NCBI RefSeq assembly: GCF_900113015.1
Contig: NZ_FONV01000013.1
Span: 124,001 to 188,000, forward strand
Direction: 5' to 3'
Origin: Actinoplanes philippinensis
GTDB taxonomy: Bacteria > Actinomycetota > Actinomycetes > Mycobacteriales > Micromonosporaceae
DNA length: 64,000 nucleotides
This document shows, piece after piece, positions 8,421 through 15,367 of this stretch. Every line of letters begins with the position of its first letter. The first letter of the stretch is position 1. A program made the position numbers and the translations under genes. Below the pieces are notes generated by a model that saw only the letters and a list, made by a program, of their open reading frames with translations, was not told the origin of the DNA and ran no database searches.

Positions 8421-9035
8421 TCACGGCACCGCGACGGGGGCCGACCAGCGCCGGCGCAGCGCGATCAGCCGGACAGCCGTCATCGCGACCGCGGCGGCCG
8501 CGAGCGGGATCACACCGGCCAGGCCGAGCCGGTGCAGGACCGCCACCAGCACGGCGCCGCCGAGGGCGACCACCGCGTAGATCTCTCGTTGCAGCACCAC
8601 CGGGATCTCGCCGGTGAGCAGGTCGCGGATGACGCCCCCACCGATCCCTGTAAGCATCCCCACCAGGCAGGCGCCGACCGCGGGCACACCCGCCTCCAGC
8701 GCCTTCAGCGTGCCGGTCACGGTGAACAGGCCGAGACCGGCGGCGTCCAGTGCCAGCACGGTACGCCGCACCCGGTGCAACGCCGGGTGCAGCCAGAACG
8801 CCGCGATCGAGGCGGCCACCGCGGTCACCGCATACCGCCAGTCCGCGAATGCCAGCGGAGGCGCGGCGCCGATCACCAGGTCACGCAGGATGCCGCCACC
8901 GAGTGCGGCCGCGAATCCGACGAAGGCGACACCGAACAGGTCGAGTCGTTTCGCCACGCCGGCCGAGGCGCCGGAGGCAGCGAACACCGCCACACCGACC
9001 AGATCCGCGACGAGCAGCGGGTATCCGCCCGTCAC
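8421..9035 (-). CDS. TRIC-type (UPF0126) cation channel family membrane protein
   Basis: This 204-residue integral membrane protein has six or seven hydrophobic helices and two copies of the UPF0126 repeat. Each repeat has a glycine-rich core followed by RD: ALGGGILRDLVIG and GIGGGVIRDLLTG. Bacterial relatives form trimeric intracellular-type cation channels, so potassium or glycine-linked transport are the usual proposals; specificity cannot be read here. GTG 9035 is the start, 7 bases after the DUF3039 stop, so the two are probably cotranscribed. Confidence 0.88.
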   Translation of the reverse strand: MTGGYPLLVADLVGVAVFAASGASAGVAKRLDLFGVAFVGFAAALGGGILRDLVIGAAPPLAFADWRYAVTAVAASIAAFWLHPALHRVRRTVLALDAAGLGLFTVTGTLKALEAGVPAVGACLVGMLTGIGGGVIRDLLTGEIPVVLQREIYAVVALGGAVLVAVLHRLGLAGVIPLAAAAVAMTAVRLIALRRRWSAPVAVP

Positions 9036-9042
9036 GCCCCGA

Positions 9043-9261
9043 TCAGGCCTTCATGGCTTCGTAGATCTCCTTGCACTGCGGGCACACCGGCGAGCCCGGC
9101 TTCGGCGACTTGGTCACCGGGAACGTCTCGCCGCAGAGAGCGATCACATGAGTGCCCATGACGGCGCTCTCGGCGATCTTCTCCTTGCGCACGTAGTGGA
9201 ACATTTCGGGACCGGTGTCGGTGTCCTGAGTTTCCGGACGCTCCAGGATCTGGGTGCTCAC
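9043..9261 (-). CDS. DUF3039 small zinc-ribbon protein
   Basis: This 72-residue actinobacterial protein belongs to DUF3039. It ends with a compact metal site: ALCGETFPV followed by SPVCPQCKEIYE, that is Cys then Cys-X2-Cys with nearby His residues (HYV, THV). Function unknown. GTG 9261 (VSTQILERPE) follows AAGGG; an upstream in-frame extension lacks a ribosome site. It leads the cotranscribed pair with the TRIC-type gene. Confidence 0.88.
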   Translation of the reverse strand: MSTQILERPETQDTDTGPEMFHYVRKEKIAESAVMGTHVIALCGETFPVTKSPKPGSPVCPQCKEIYEAMKA

Positions 9262-9370
9262 GGTTATCTGCCCTTCATGAAATAAGCCAAGCTCCAGCCG
9301 CCAAGTCTGACACCTCACGCCTGAGCGGTCCAACGACAACGCGAGGGGTGAGAGCCGTACGGTTTACCCC

Positions 9371-10321
9371 GTGACTGACTTCGCGATTCGATACGGCGAG
9401 CACGTGATCCGTGCCCGCCGGGACGGCCGGCCCGTGGTGGCTCTGGAGAGCACGATCATCTCGCACGGGCTCCCGCACCCCGACAACATCCGGGTCGCCC
9501 GGGAGATCGAGCAGGCCGTCCGGGACAACGGGGCGGTGCCGGCGACCATCGGCATGATCGACGGCGAGGTGATCGTCGGGCTGGAGGACGCCCAGGTGGA
9601 GCGCCTGGCGTCGGCCGAGTCGGTGGCCAAGCTGTCGGTGCGCGACCTGGCGATCGCCGCGGCCCGGCGCGCCGACGGGGCGACCACGGTGGCGGCCACC
9701 AGCGCCATCGCCGCCGCGGCCGGGATCGGCGTGTTCGCCACCGGCGGGCTCGGCGGCGTCCACCGGGAGGCGAACGTCACGTATGACGAGTCCGCCGACC
9801 TGACCGCGCTGGCCCGTACGCCGATCGTCGTGGTGTGCGCCGGTGTCAAGTCGATCCTGGACGTCGGCGCCACCCTGGAGCGGCTGGAGACCCTGGGCGT
9901 CTCCGTCGCCGGCTACCGGACCCGCCGCTTCCCCGGCTTCTTCATCACCGACGGCGGCTTCGACCTCGATTGGCAGCTCGACTCGCCGAAACAGGTCGCC
10001 GACTTCATCAAGGCCCGCGCCGACCAGGGCGTCGCCGAGGGCGCGCTGGTGCTGGCCAACCCTCTGCCGGCCGACGAGCAGCTCGACCCGGCCCTGCACG
10101 ACCGGACCCTGGCGACCGGGCTGGACCTGCTCGCCGAGCAGAACATCACCGGCAAGGCGGTCACCCCGTTCCTGCTGGGCCACTTCCACTCCAGCACCGA
10201 GGGCCGGAGCCTGGCGGTCAACATCCGGATCATCCTGCGCAACGCCGCCCTGGCCGCCGAGATCGCGGTGGCCGCGACCGACGGCTCGGCGGCGCCGGTC
10301 GGCTTCGCCGTCCCCGCGTGA
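9371..10321 (+). CDS. psuG: Pseudouridine-5'-phosphate glycosidase
   Basis: This 316-residue enzyme splits pseudouridine 5'-phosphate to uracil and ribose 5-phosphate, the second step in pseudouridine salvage. The family core is visible: ALESTIISHGLPHP with the conserved Glu, VGL, VAATSAIAAAAGIGVFATGGLGGVHR, and VVCAGVKSILDVGATLE with the conserved Lys. The chain is full length. GTG 9371 is the start. A -10-like TACGGT ends 7 bases before it, so the message may be leaderless. The stop codon overlaps the GTG of the kinase gene, indicating translational coupling of the two steps. Confidence 0.95.
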   Translation: MTDFAIRYGEHVIRARRDGRPVVALESTIISHGLPHPDNIRVAREIEQAVRDNGAVPATIGMIDGEVIVGLEDAQVERLASAESVAKLSVRDLAIAAARRADGATTVAATSAIAAAAGIGVFATGGLGGVHREANVTYDESADLTALARTPIVVVCAGVKSILDVGATLERLETLGVSVAGYRTRRFPGFFITDGGFDLDWQLDSPKQVADFIKARADQGVAEGALVLANPLPADEQLDPALHDRTLATGLDLLAEQNITGKAVTPFLLGHFHSSTEGRSLAVNIRIILRNAALAAEIAVAATDGSAAPVGFAVPA

Positions 10322-11211
10322 TCCTCGTCGTCGGCGACCTGGTCACCGACGTCCTGGTCGAGCACGCCGGAGAGATCCGGACCGGCTCCGACACGGACGC
10401 GGCGATCCGGGTCGCCGGTGGCGGCCAGGCCGCGAACACGGCCGCCTGGCTGGCCTCCACCGGCCGGGCGGTGACGCTGATCGCGGCCGTCGGCGACGAC
10501 CGGGCCGGCCGCGACCGGGTGGCCGAGCTGACCGCCGCCGGGGTGCGGTGCGCGGTGCAGGTGCTGCCGGGTGTCGCCACCGGCAGTGTGGTGGTTCTCA
10601 CCGGGGCGGCCGAGCGCACCATGATCACCGATCGGGGCGCCTCGCTGCGCCTCGCCGCGGACCACGTGACCGCCGTGATCGCCGCCGCTCCGGCCGGAAG
10701 CCACCTGCACCTGTCGGCCTACCCGCTGCTGCACGTCGGCTCCCGTCCGGCGGGCCTGGCGGCCCTCACGGCCGCGTCGCGGTCGGGGCTCACGGTGAGC
10801 GTCGACGCGGCGTCCGCGGGCCCCTTGCGCGATGCGGGGGCCGGTCGGTTCCTGGATTGGGTACGGGACACCGACCTGCTCCTGTGCAACGCCGACGAGG
10901 CCGACGTGCTCGCGGGGCCGGGCAGCGCGGCCGAACAGGCGGGGCGGTTGACGGCTCACGTGCGCAACGCGGTGGTGAAACAGGGCGCGGGCGGGGCGGT
11001 GTGGGCCGGCTCGGGCGGGGTGTGGCCGATTGTCGTCTCGCCGGTGCCGGTGAAGGACCCCACCGGCGCCGGGGACGCCTTCGCGGCGGGGTTGATCGCC
11101 GCCTGGCGGGCGGGAGCGGGACCGTCGGACGCGCTGCGGGCGGGGGCGGCGCTCGGTGCCCGCGCCGTCTCCCGGATCGGGGCCCGGCCGGCTCCGGCCG
11201 GCGCTGCCTAG
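10318..11211 (+). CDS. psuK: PfkB-family kinase, probable pseudouridine kinase
   Basis: This 297-residue ribokinase-like sugar kinase starts MILVVGDLVTDVLV. It has the N-terminal glycine motif VAGGGQAANTAAWLA and the C-terminal PfkB signature DPTGAGDAFAAGL with the catalytic Asp. Its GTG overlaps the psuG stop (GTGA), and the enzyme pair is the standard pseudouridine breakdown pathway, so pseudouridine is the likely substrate. Sequence alone would also allow another nucleoside or sugar. No clear hairpin follows; the next 580 bases are largely a tandem-repeat block. Confidence 0.88.
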   Translation: MILVVGDLVTDVLVEHAGEIRTGSDTDAAIRVAGGGQAANTAAWLASTGRAVTLIAAVGDDRAGRDRVAELTAAGVRCAVQVLPGVATGSVVVLTGAAERTMITDRGASLRLAADHVTAVIAAAPAGSHLHLSAYPLLHVGSRPAGLAALTAASRSGLTVSVDAASAGPLRDAGAGRFLDWVRDTDLLLCNADEADVLAGPGSAAEQAGRLTAHVRNAVVKQGAGGAVWAGSGGVWPIVVSPVPVKDPTGAGDAFAAGLIAAWRAGAGPSDALRAGAALGARAVSRIGARPAPAGAA

Positions 11212-11344
11212 CTCGTTCGGCGCTGCCCCTGTCGCGTGCGCTTGCCCCGGACCGGCTCCGGACGACGCTGCCTGGCCCGTGAACCCTCCGCCGCCCGACT
11301 CGCCGGCGCTGCTCGACACCCACGCCGGCCCTGGTCGGCGAGCG

Positions 11345-11672
11345 GCCGGCGCGGGGTGGCCCGGCACGAAGCGGGCGAGGGCGATTCGGCGCGGCGTGGG
11401 GTGACCGGGCACGGAGTGGGCGAGTCGGCCGGCGCGGGGCGGCCGGGCACGGAGTAGGCGAGTCGGCCGGCGCGGGGCGGCCGGGCACGGAGTAGGCGAG
11501 TCGGCCGGCGCGGGGTAGCCGGGCACGGAGCAGGCGAGCCGACCGGCGCGGGGTAGCCGGGCACGGAGCAGGCGAGCCGACCGGCGCGGGGTAGCCGGGC
11601 ACGGAGCAGGCGAGCCGACCGGCGCGGGGCGGCCGGGCACGGGAGTGGGCGAGCCGGCCGGCGCGGCGCGAG
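11345..11672. repeat. Tandem repeat, 38-base unit, about 7-8 copies
   Basis: Six regular 38-base units start at 11419, 11457, 11495, 11533, 11571 and 11609, each opening GGCGAG(T/C)CG and containing CCGGCGCGGGG and CCGGGCACGGAG. Degenerate copies flank them on both sides. The unit is not a multiple of 3, so the long open frames across it are an artefact of GC-rich repetition. The block lies in the gap between the convergent psuK and DUF3099 genes (11212-11794). The rest of that gap shows no gene. Confidence 0.9.
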
Positions 11673-11794
11673 ACGGCGCACGACAGCGCGGCGTGGGGTG
11701 GGTGGCTTGGTGCTGGTGGGGCGAGGCGGAGGCCTCTTGCGCGGCCACGGGGCTCGGGGACCGTACCGCCGCGGGGGTTTGATCTTGAGGGTTT

Positions 11795-12175
11795 TCAGTC
11801 CTTGCGGGAGCGGGGGTCGTCGACCACCTCGGCGTCGATGGTGATGTAGTCGGGCTCCGGGGGTGGCTCGGTGAGGGCGCGGCGGACGTCCTCGCGGGCG
11901 GCGGCGTCGGCCGCTCGCTCCTCCCTGGTCTTGGGGGGACGGTCGTTGGCGATCAGCACGGCCATCCACGGGAGCAGGACCATGCCCAGGGCACACAGCG
12001 CCAGCCAGAGCGGCAGGAGCGGGACCCGGGCACTGATCAGGATCCCGCCGAGGATCAGGCAGAGTGCCCGCACGCTCATCATCGTGACGTAGCGGATCTG
12101 GCGGCTGCGAAGCTGATCGTCCTGGCTGCGAGCGGCATCGGTGATCAACACCGGACGCTCCGGGTGCTTCTTCAC
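11795..12175 (-). CDS. DUF3099 membrane protein
   Basis: This 126-residue protein belongs to the actinobacterial DUF3099 family. A short cytoplasmic head (VLITDAARSQDDQL) precedes two adjacent membrane helices (about residues 30-75: MMSVRALCLILGGILISA and LWLALCALGMVLLPWMAVLI). A charged C-terminal tail follows (KTREERAADAAAREDV and an acidic end). Function unknown. GTG 12175 follows GGAG. It lies 67 bases beyond the glycosylase start of the neighbouring operon but downstream on the same strand. Confidence 0.85.
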   Translation of the reverse strand: MKKHPERPVLITDAARSQDDQLRSRQIRYVTMMSVRALCLILGGILISARVPLLPLWLALCALGMVLLPWMAVLIANDRPPKTREERAADAAAREDVRRALTEPPPEPDYITIDAEVVDDPRSRKD

Positions 12176-12242
12176 GCGAGGTCTCCGATCGACCCCGCCA
12201 TCCTCCCACCGGCCGGGCCGTCCCGCCCACCGGGGCCGGGAC

Positions 12243-12821
12243 TCAGGCCTCTTTTGCCGCTTTCGCCTCGGCCTTGACCTGCTTCTTGTAGGCGCGGACC
12301 CGGGCCAGGGACGCGGCGTCGACGATGTCGGCGACCGACTTGTAGGAGCCCTCCTCGCCGTAGCCGCCGGCCGCCTCGCGCCAGCCCTCGGGCCGGACGT
12401 CGCAGAGCTTGCCGAGCAGCGCCACGAAGATCTGCGCCTTCTGCTTGCCGAAGCCGGGCAGCGCGAGGATCCGCCGGTAGAGCTCGGCGCCGGTGGCCGC
12501 GTCGCGCCAGAGGCCGGCGGGGTCGCCGGCGTACTCGTCGGTGATGACGCGGCAGACCTCCTGCGCCCGAGCCGCCATCGCCTTCGGGAAGCGGTGCAGC
12601 GCGGGCGGCTCGGAGAAGATCGCGACCAGCGCCTCCGGGTCGAAGTCGGCCAGCTCGGCGGCGGTGGGCTCGTGGCCGAGCCGCTGCGCCAGCACCCACG
12701 GTGAGGTGAACGCCTTCTCCAGGGTGATCTGCTGGTCCAGCACGATTCCGAGGGTCACCGCGAGCGGGTCGCGGTTGAGCAGGTCGTTGGCTTCGGCGGG
12801 CACCGGCAGGGAGAACGTCAC
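12243..12821 (-). CDS. HhH-GPD family DNA glycosylase-like protein
   Basis: This 192-residue protein resembles base-excision glycosylases of the HhH-GPD superfamily (sometimes labelled HesB-like in actinobacteria). The front half has TLGIVLDQQITLEKAFTSP, resembling the intercalation/QQI motif. The helix-hairpin-helix follows as LPGFGKQKAQIFVALLG, with a conserved Asp in LCDVRPEGW. There is no iron-sulphur Cys cluster. The C-terminal Lys/Ala tail may bind DNA. GTG 12821 overlaps the stop of the GAF gene (GTGA), so it is translationally coupled to the last genes of the chemosensory operon, an odd setting for DNA repair. Confidence 0.8.
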   Translation of the reverse strand: MTFSLPVPAEANDLLNRDPLAVTLGIVLDQQITLEKAFTSPWVLAQRLGHEPTAAELADFDPEALVAIFSEPPALHRFPKAMAARAQEVCRVITDEYAGDPAGLWRDAATGAELYRRILALPGFGKQKAQIFVALLGKLCDVRPEGWREAAGGYGEEGSYKSVADIVDAASLARVRAYKKQVKAEAKAAKEA

Positions 12822-13345
12822 GGCACCATGATGGCAGGCTCGGCCCGTGCCTCGATGCGGCGGACCGTCTCCGCGGCCAGCTCGCGCATGATCCGCAGCT
12901 CGTCGTCGCCGAAGTCGCGGGGACGGACGTCCAGGCCGCACAGGCCACCGATCACCACGCCGTCGCTGGTGATCAGGGGCGCCGCCACGTACGACCGCAC
13001 GCCCTCGACGGTGACCAGCGGATTGTCGCGGTAGGCCGGGTCCGCGGCGAAGTCACCGACGAACCAGGGCTTCGGGGTTCGCAGCATCGGCAGGCAGAAC
13101 GCCCACTCGATCGGGGTGCCGCCGGCCTCGCCGATCCACTCGGGAACCGGGCCGGCGCCGGCCAGGAAGACCTGCGCGCCGTCGAGCAGCACGCTGATCA
13201 CCGCGAACGGGGTGTCGATCCGTCCGGTGACCGACTCCACCATCTCGGTCAGCTCGGGCCGCTCCATCTGCCGGTCCACGCCGATCCGGGCCAGCGCGAG
13301 CAGCCGCCGCCGGTCGTGGAGTTCCGGGTACGTGTCCAGGATCAC
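12818..13345 (-). CDS. GAF-domain protein
   Basis: This 175-residue protein is essentially one GAF domain (about residues 20-165). Typical features are RLLALARIGV, DTPFAVISVLLDGAQVFLAGAG, the FC element in IEWAFCLPML, VRSYVAAPLIT and IGGLCGLDVRPRDF. GAF domains bind small molecules, tetrapyrroles or redox centres; the ligand here is unknown. There is no output domain, so it probably works through a partner. GTG 13345 overlaps the stop of the preceding gene, and its own stop overlaps the glycosylase start, placing it in the tail of the chemosensory operon. Confidence 0.85.
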   Translation of the reverse strand: MILDTYPELHDRRRLLALARIGVDRQMERPELTEMVESVTGRIDTPFAVISVLLDGAQVFLAGAGPVPEWIGEAGGTPIEWAFCLPMLRTPKPWFVGDFAADPAYRDNPLVTVEGVRSYVAAPLITSDGVVIGGLCGLDVRPRDFGDDELRIMRELAAETVRRIEARAEPAIMVP

Positions 13346-13614
13346 GCCTTGACCGTCCTGGCGAGCGCTTCGTAGGTGATGATGCGGACCTTGAGCGAGC
13401 GGCCGGCCACCCGGCTCAGCTCGCCGACCTCCATCACGTGCTCGGCGACACGCCGCAGTTCGGCGGGTGTGCTGACCGGGCGCCGGAGGCCGAGCGCCTG
13501 CACCGACAGGCCCCACAGTCCCTCGGCCATCTGTGGCCCGACGAGGTCCGCGAGAGCCCTCACGGCGTCCTGCTCGGTCGGCTGGTCCTGGCCGTAGTTC
13601 TCGATGCGGGCCAT
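13342..13614 (-). CDS. Small protein of unknown function in the chemosensory operon
   Basis: This 90-residue protein has no family I recognise. It is mostly helical (EQDAVRALADLVGPQMAEGLW, PAELRRVAEHVMEVGELSRVAG) and ends in a strand-like segment (KVRIITYEALART). ATG 13614 (MARIENYGQD) follows GAGAGGT and is preferred over an ATG at 13641 with no ribosome site. It lies 33 bases after the MCP gene and overlaps the GAF gene by 4 bases. The setting suggests an accessory role in signalling. Confidence 0.65.
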   Translation of the reverse strand: MARIENYGQDQPTEQDAVRALADLVGPQMAEGLWGLSVQALGLRRPVSTPAELRRVAEHVMEVGELSRVAGRSLKVRIITYEALARTVKA

Positions 13615-13647
13615 GGCGGCACCTCTCGCTGGGCTGGTCATCGCTGG

Positions 13648-14694
13648 TCAGAACAGTTCGATGAGGGGTTCGGCGTCGGTGTGCTCGGCGCCGCCGGTCT
13701 GCGCGGCGTGCGTGGTCCGCTGCCGGGACATCACGTGCTTGGCACGGAGGTCCTCCACGCTGATCCGGCGGGCCATCAGTTCCTCCTCGGTGAGGCCGCC
13801 ACTGACGTAGGCCACGACGTCCTCGGTCTGCCGCCGGACGTCGCCGACCGCCTCGGCGACGTGCTCCAGCATCTGCCGGCTGATGTCCTGGAACTGGACG
13901 TGCCCGACCGCGCCGGTGGTCTCCGAGGTGAGCGCGTCCGAGCTGCGCTGCACCTGGTCGGCGGCCTTGACGGTGTCCTTGAGGATGCCGGCGACCATCT
14001 CCGACATCTCCCGCTGGGCGTTGGCGATGCCGCCGAGCCGCCGGGTCATGGCGGTCTCCTCGCTGGTCTCCGGCATGTCCTGGGCGCGGTCGAACTGGCT
14101 GTCGTCGGAGAGGACCGCGTCCAGCTTGGCGGTCAGGTCGCCGATGCTCGAGCCGATGCCGTGCGCGGCCTCGGCCGACCGGTGGGCCAGCTTGCGGACC
14201 TCGTCGGCGACGACCGAGAAGCCCTCGCCGGCCTCCCCGGCCCGGACCGCCTCGATCATCGCGTTCAGGGCGAGGATGTTGGTCGCCCGGCTGACCTCCT
14301 CGATCTGCTTGACGTGCTGGTCGAGCTCGCGCATCTGGTCGACCAGCGCCCGGATCTGGTGGTCGCGGTGCAGGAAGTACGAGATCAGGCGGCCCACCAG
14401 CTGGTCGTTGCCGGCGCTGACCTGGCTCAGCTCGGTCTCGGTCCGGGTGAGGGTGCCGGCGAGCTGTGCCACGTCGCCGGCCATCACCTCCGCCAGTGAG
14501 TCGACCTTCACGAGCTGCTGGATGATCGCGTACGCGGCCTCACCGGTCTGCTCGATGACGTCGTGCACGTGCCCGTCGACCACGTCGCAGTACGACGGGA
14601 CCGCGTCGAGCGCGCCGGCCACCACGTCGGGGCGCAGCGCCGGCTCCTCCGGCTCGGCCTGGGCCAGCGAGAGCTTGCGGAGAAGACTTGGCAT
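13648..14694 (-). CDS. Soluble methyl-accepting chemotaxis protein
   Basis: This 348-residue chemoreceptor-like protein has no membrane helix and no recognised sensor domain. The N-terminal 120 residues are helical and could form a four-helix bundle. The signalling tip is clear at about residues 130-172: VSRATNILALNAMIEAVRAGE and GFSVVADEVRKLAHRS. A segment near residue 260 (GHVQFQDISRQMLEHVAEAV) resembles the C-terminal part of CheZ/MCP-like cytoplasmic bundles. It should sit in a cytoplasmic array coupling to CheA and CheW. ATG 14694 lies 29 bases after the CheY gene. Confidence 0.88.
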   Translation of the reverse strand: MPSLLRKLSLAQAEPEEPALRPDVVAGALDAVPSYCDVVDGHVHDVIEQTGEAAYAIIQQLVKVDSLAEVMAGDVAQLAGTLTRTETELSQVSAGNDQLVGRLISYFLHRDHQIRALVDQMRELDQHVKQIEEVSRATNILALNAMIEAVRAGEAGEGFSVVADEVRKLAHRSAEAAHGIGSSIGDLTAKLDAVLSDDSQFDRAQDMPETSEETAMTRRLGGIANAQREMSEMVAGILKDTVKAADQVQRSSDALTSETTGAVGHVQFQDISRQMLEHVAEAVGDVRRQTEDVVAYVSGGLTEEELMARRISVEDLRAKHVMSRQRTTHAAQTGGAEHTDAEPLIELF

Positions 14695-14723
14695 GCGATA
14701 CCTCCGTTTCGCCGGTCAGTCGG

Positions 14724-15095
14724 TCAGGCCCCGGGGAGAACCTGCTTGATCACGCCGAGAAGCTGGTCCGGGCCGACCGGCTTGACCAGCCATCCGGTGG
14801 CGCCGGCGGCCTTCGCCTCGGCACGCTTGGTCTGCTCCGACTCGGTGGTCAGCATGAGGATCGGGGTGAAACGCATGCCCGGGGCCTTGCGGGCCTCGCG
14901 GGCGAAGGTGATCCCGTCCATCTGCGGCATGTTGACGTCGCTGATGATCAGGTTCGGCTTGACACCCTTGCCGAGCTTGTCGAGCGCCTCCTTGCCGTGG
15001 CCCGCGGTCTCGACGGCGTAACCCGCCTTCGTGAGGATGGACTTCAGGCTCATGAGCATGGTGGCGGAGTCGTCGACGAGCATCACAGTGGTCAT
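14724..15095 (-). CDS. CheY-like single-domain response regulator
   Basis: This 123-residue receiver domain has the acidic pair in MLVDDSAT, the phosphorylation Asp53 in IISDVNMPQMDG, Thr in MLTTES and Lys in WLVKPVGPDQLL. There is no output domain, as in CheY. ATG 15095 overlaps the stop of the STAS gene (ATGA). It is the second CheY of the operon. The two may split roles, for example one acting on the output and one as a phosphate sink; the sequence does not say which. Confidence 0.92.
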   Translation of the reverse strand: MTTVMLVDDSATMLMSLKSILTKAGYAVETAGHGKEALDKLGKGVKPNLIISDVNMPQMDGITFAREARKAPGMRFTPILMLTTESEQTKRAEAKAAGATGWLVKPVGPDQLLGVIKQVLPGA

Positions 15096-15367
15096 GGAGG
15101 ATCGCTTCCCTGCTTGTGGGCTGGGCCGTTGCTCCCGGTGAGCAGCGGCAGCACCTGAGCCGCCAGGAAGGCGTCATTCGGCGCTGAAGAAATCTTCGGC
15201 TTGAAAAGAAGCAGGGCCTGGAGTGCGCCGGTGTGCAGATGGTTGCATCGGCGCAGGGACACCTTCGGCCGCTTGGCGGTCCGCAGCCATCCGGCCAGCT
15301 GCTCCACCTCGTCGACGGTGACCACACCGACCAGGTTGGCGGTCTCCTCATGCAACTCGAGCGGCAA
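15092..15367 (-). CDS. Small STAS-like protein with TTG start inside cheA
   Basis: This 91-residue protein looks like a STAS fold: an opening strand (NLVGVVTVDEVEQLAGWL), then VSLRRCNHLHTGALQALLLFKP, which corresponds to the strand-loop-helix core of anti-sigma-antagonist-like domains. The usual phosphorylated Ser position seems to be His or Thr here. The TTG at 15367 has a strong GGAGGT 8 bases upstream, inside the end of cheA, and the two genes overlap by 20 bases. Its stop overlaps the CheY start. A similar STAS partner occurs in some alternative chemosensory operons. Confidence 0.75.
   Translation of the reverse strand: MPLELHEETANLVGVVTVDEVEQLAGWLRTAKRPKVSLRRCNHLHTGALQALLLFKPKISSAPNDAFLAAQVLPLLTGSNGPAHKQGSDPP

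Noticed and set aside
11345..11672. CRISPR array
   Set aside because: The 38-base units are joined head to tail with no unique spacers between them, and no cas gene is near. The same holds for the other repeat blocks.
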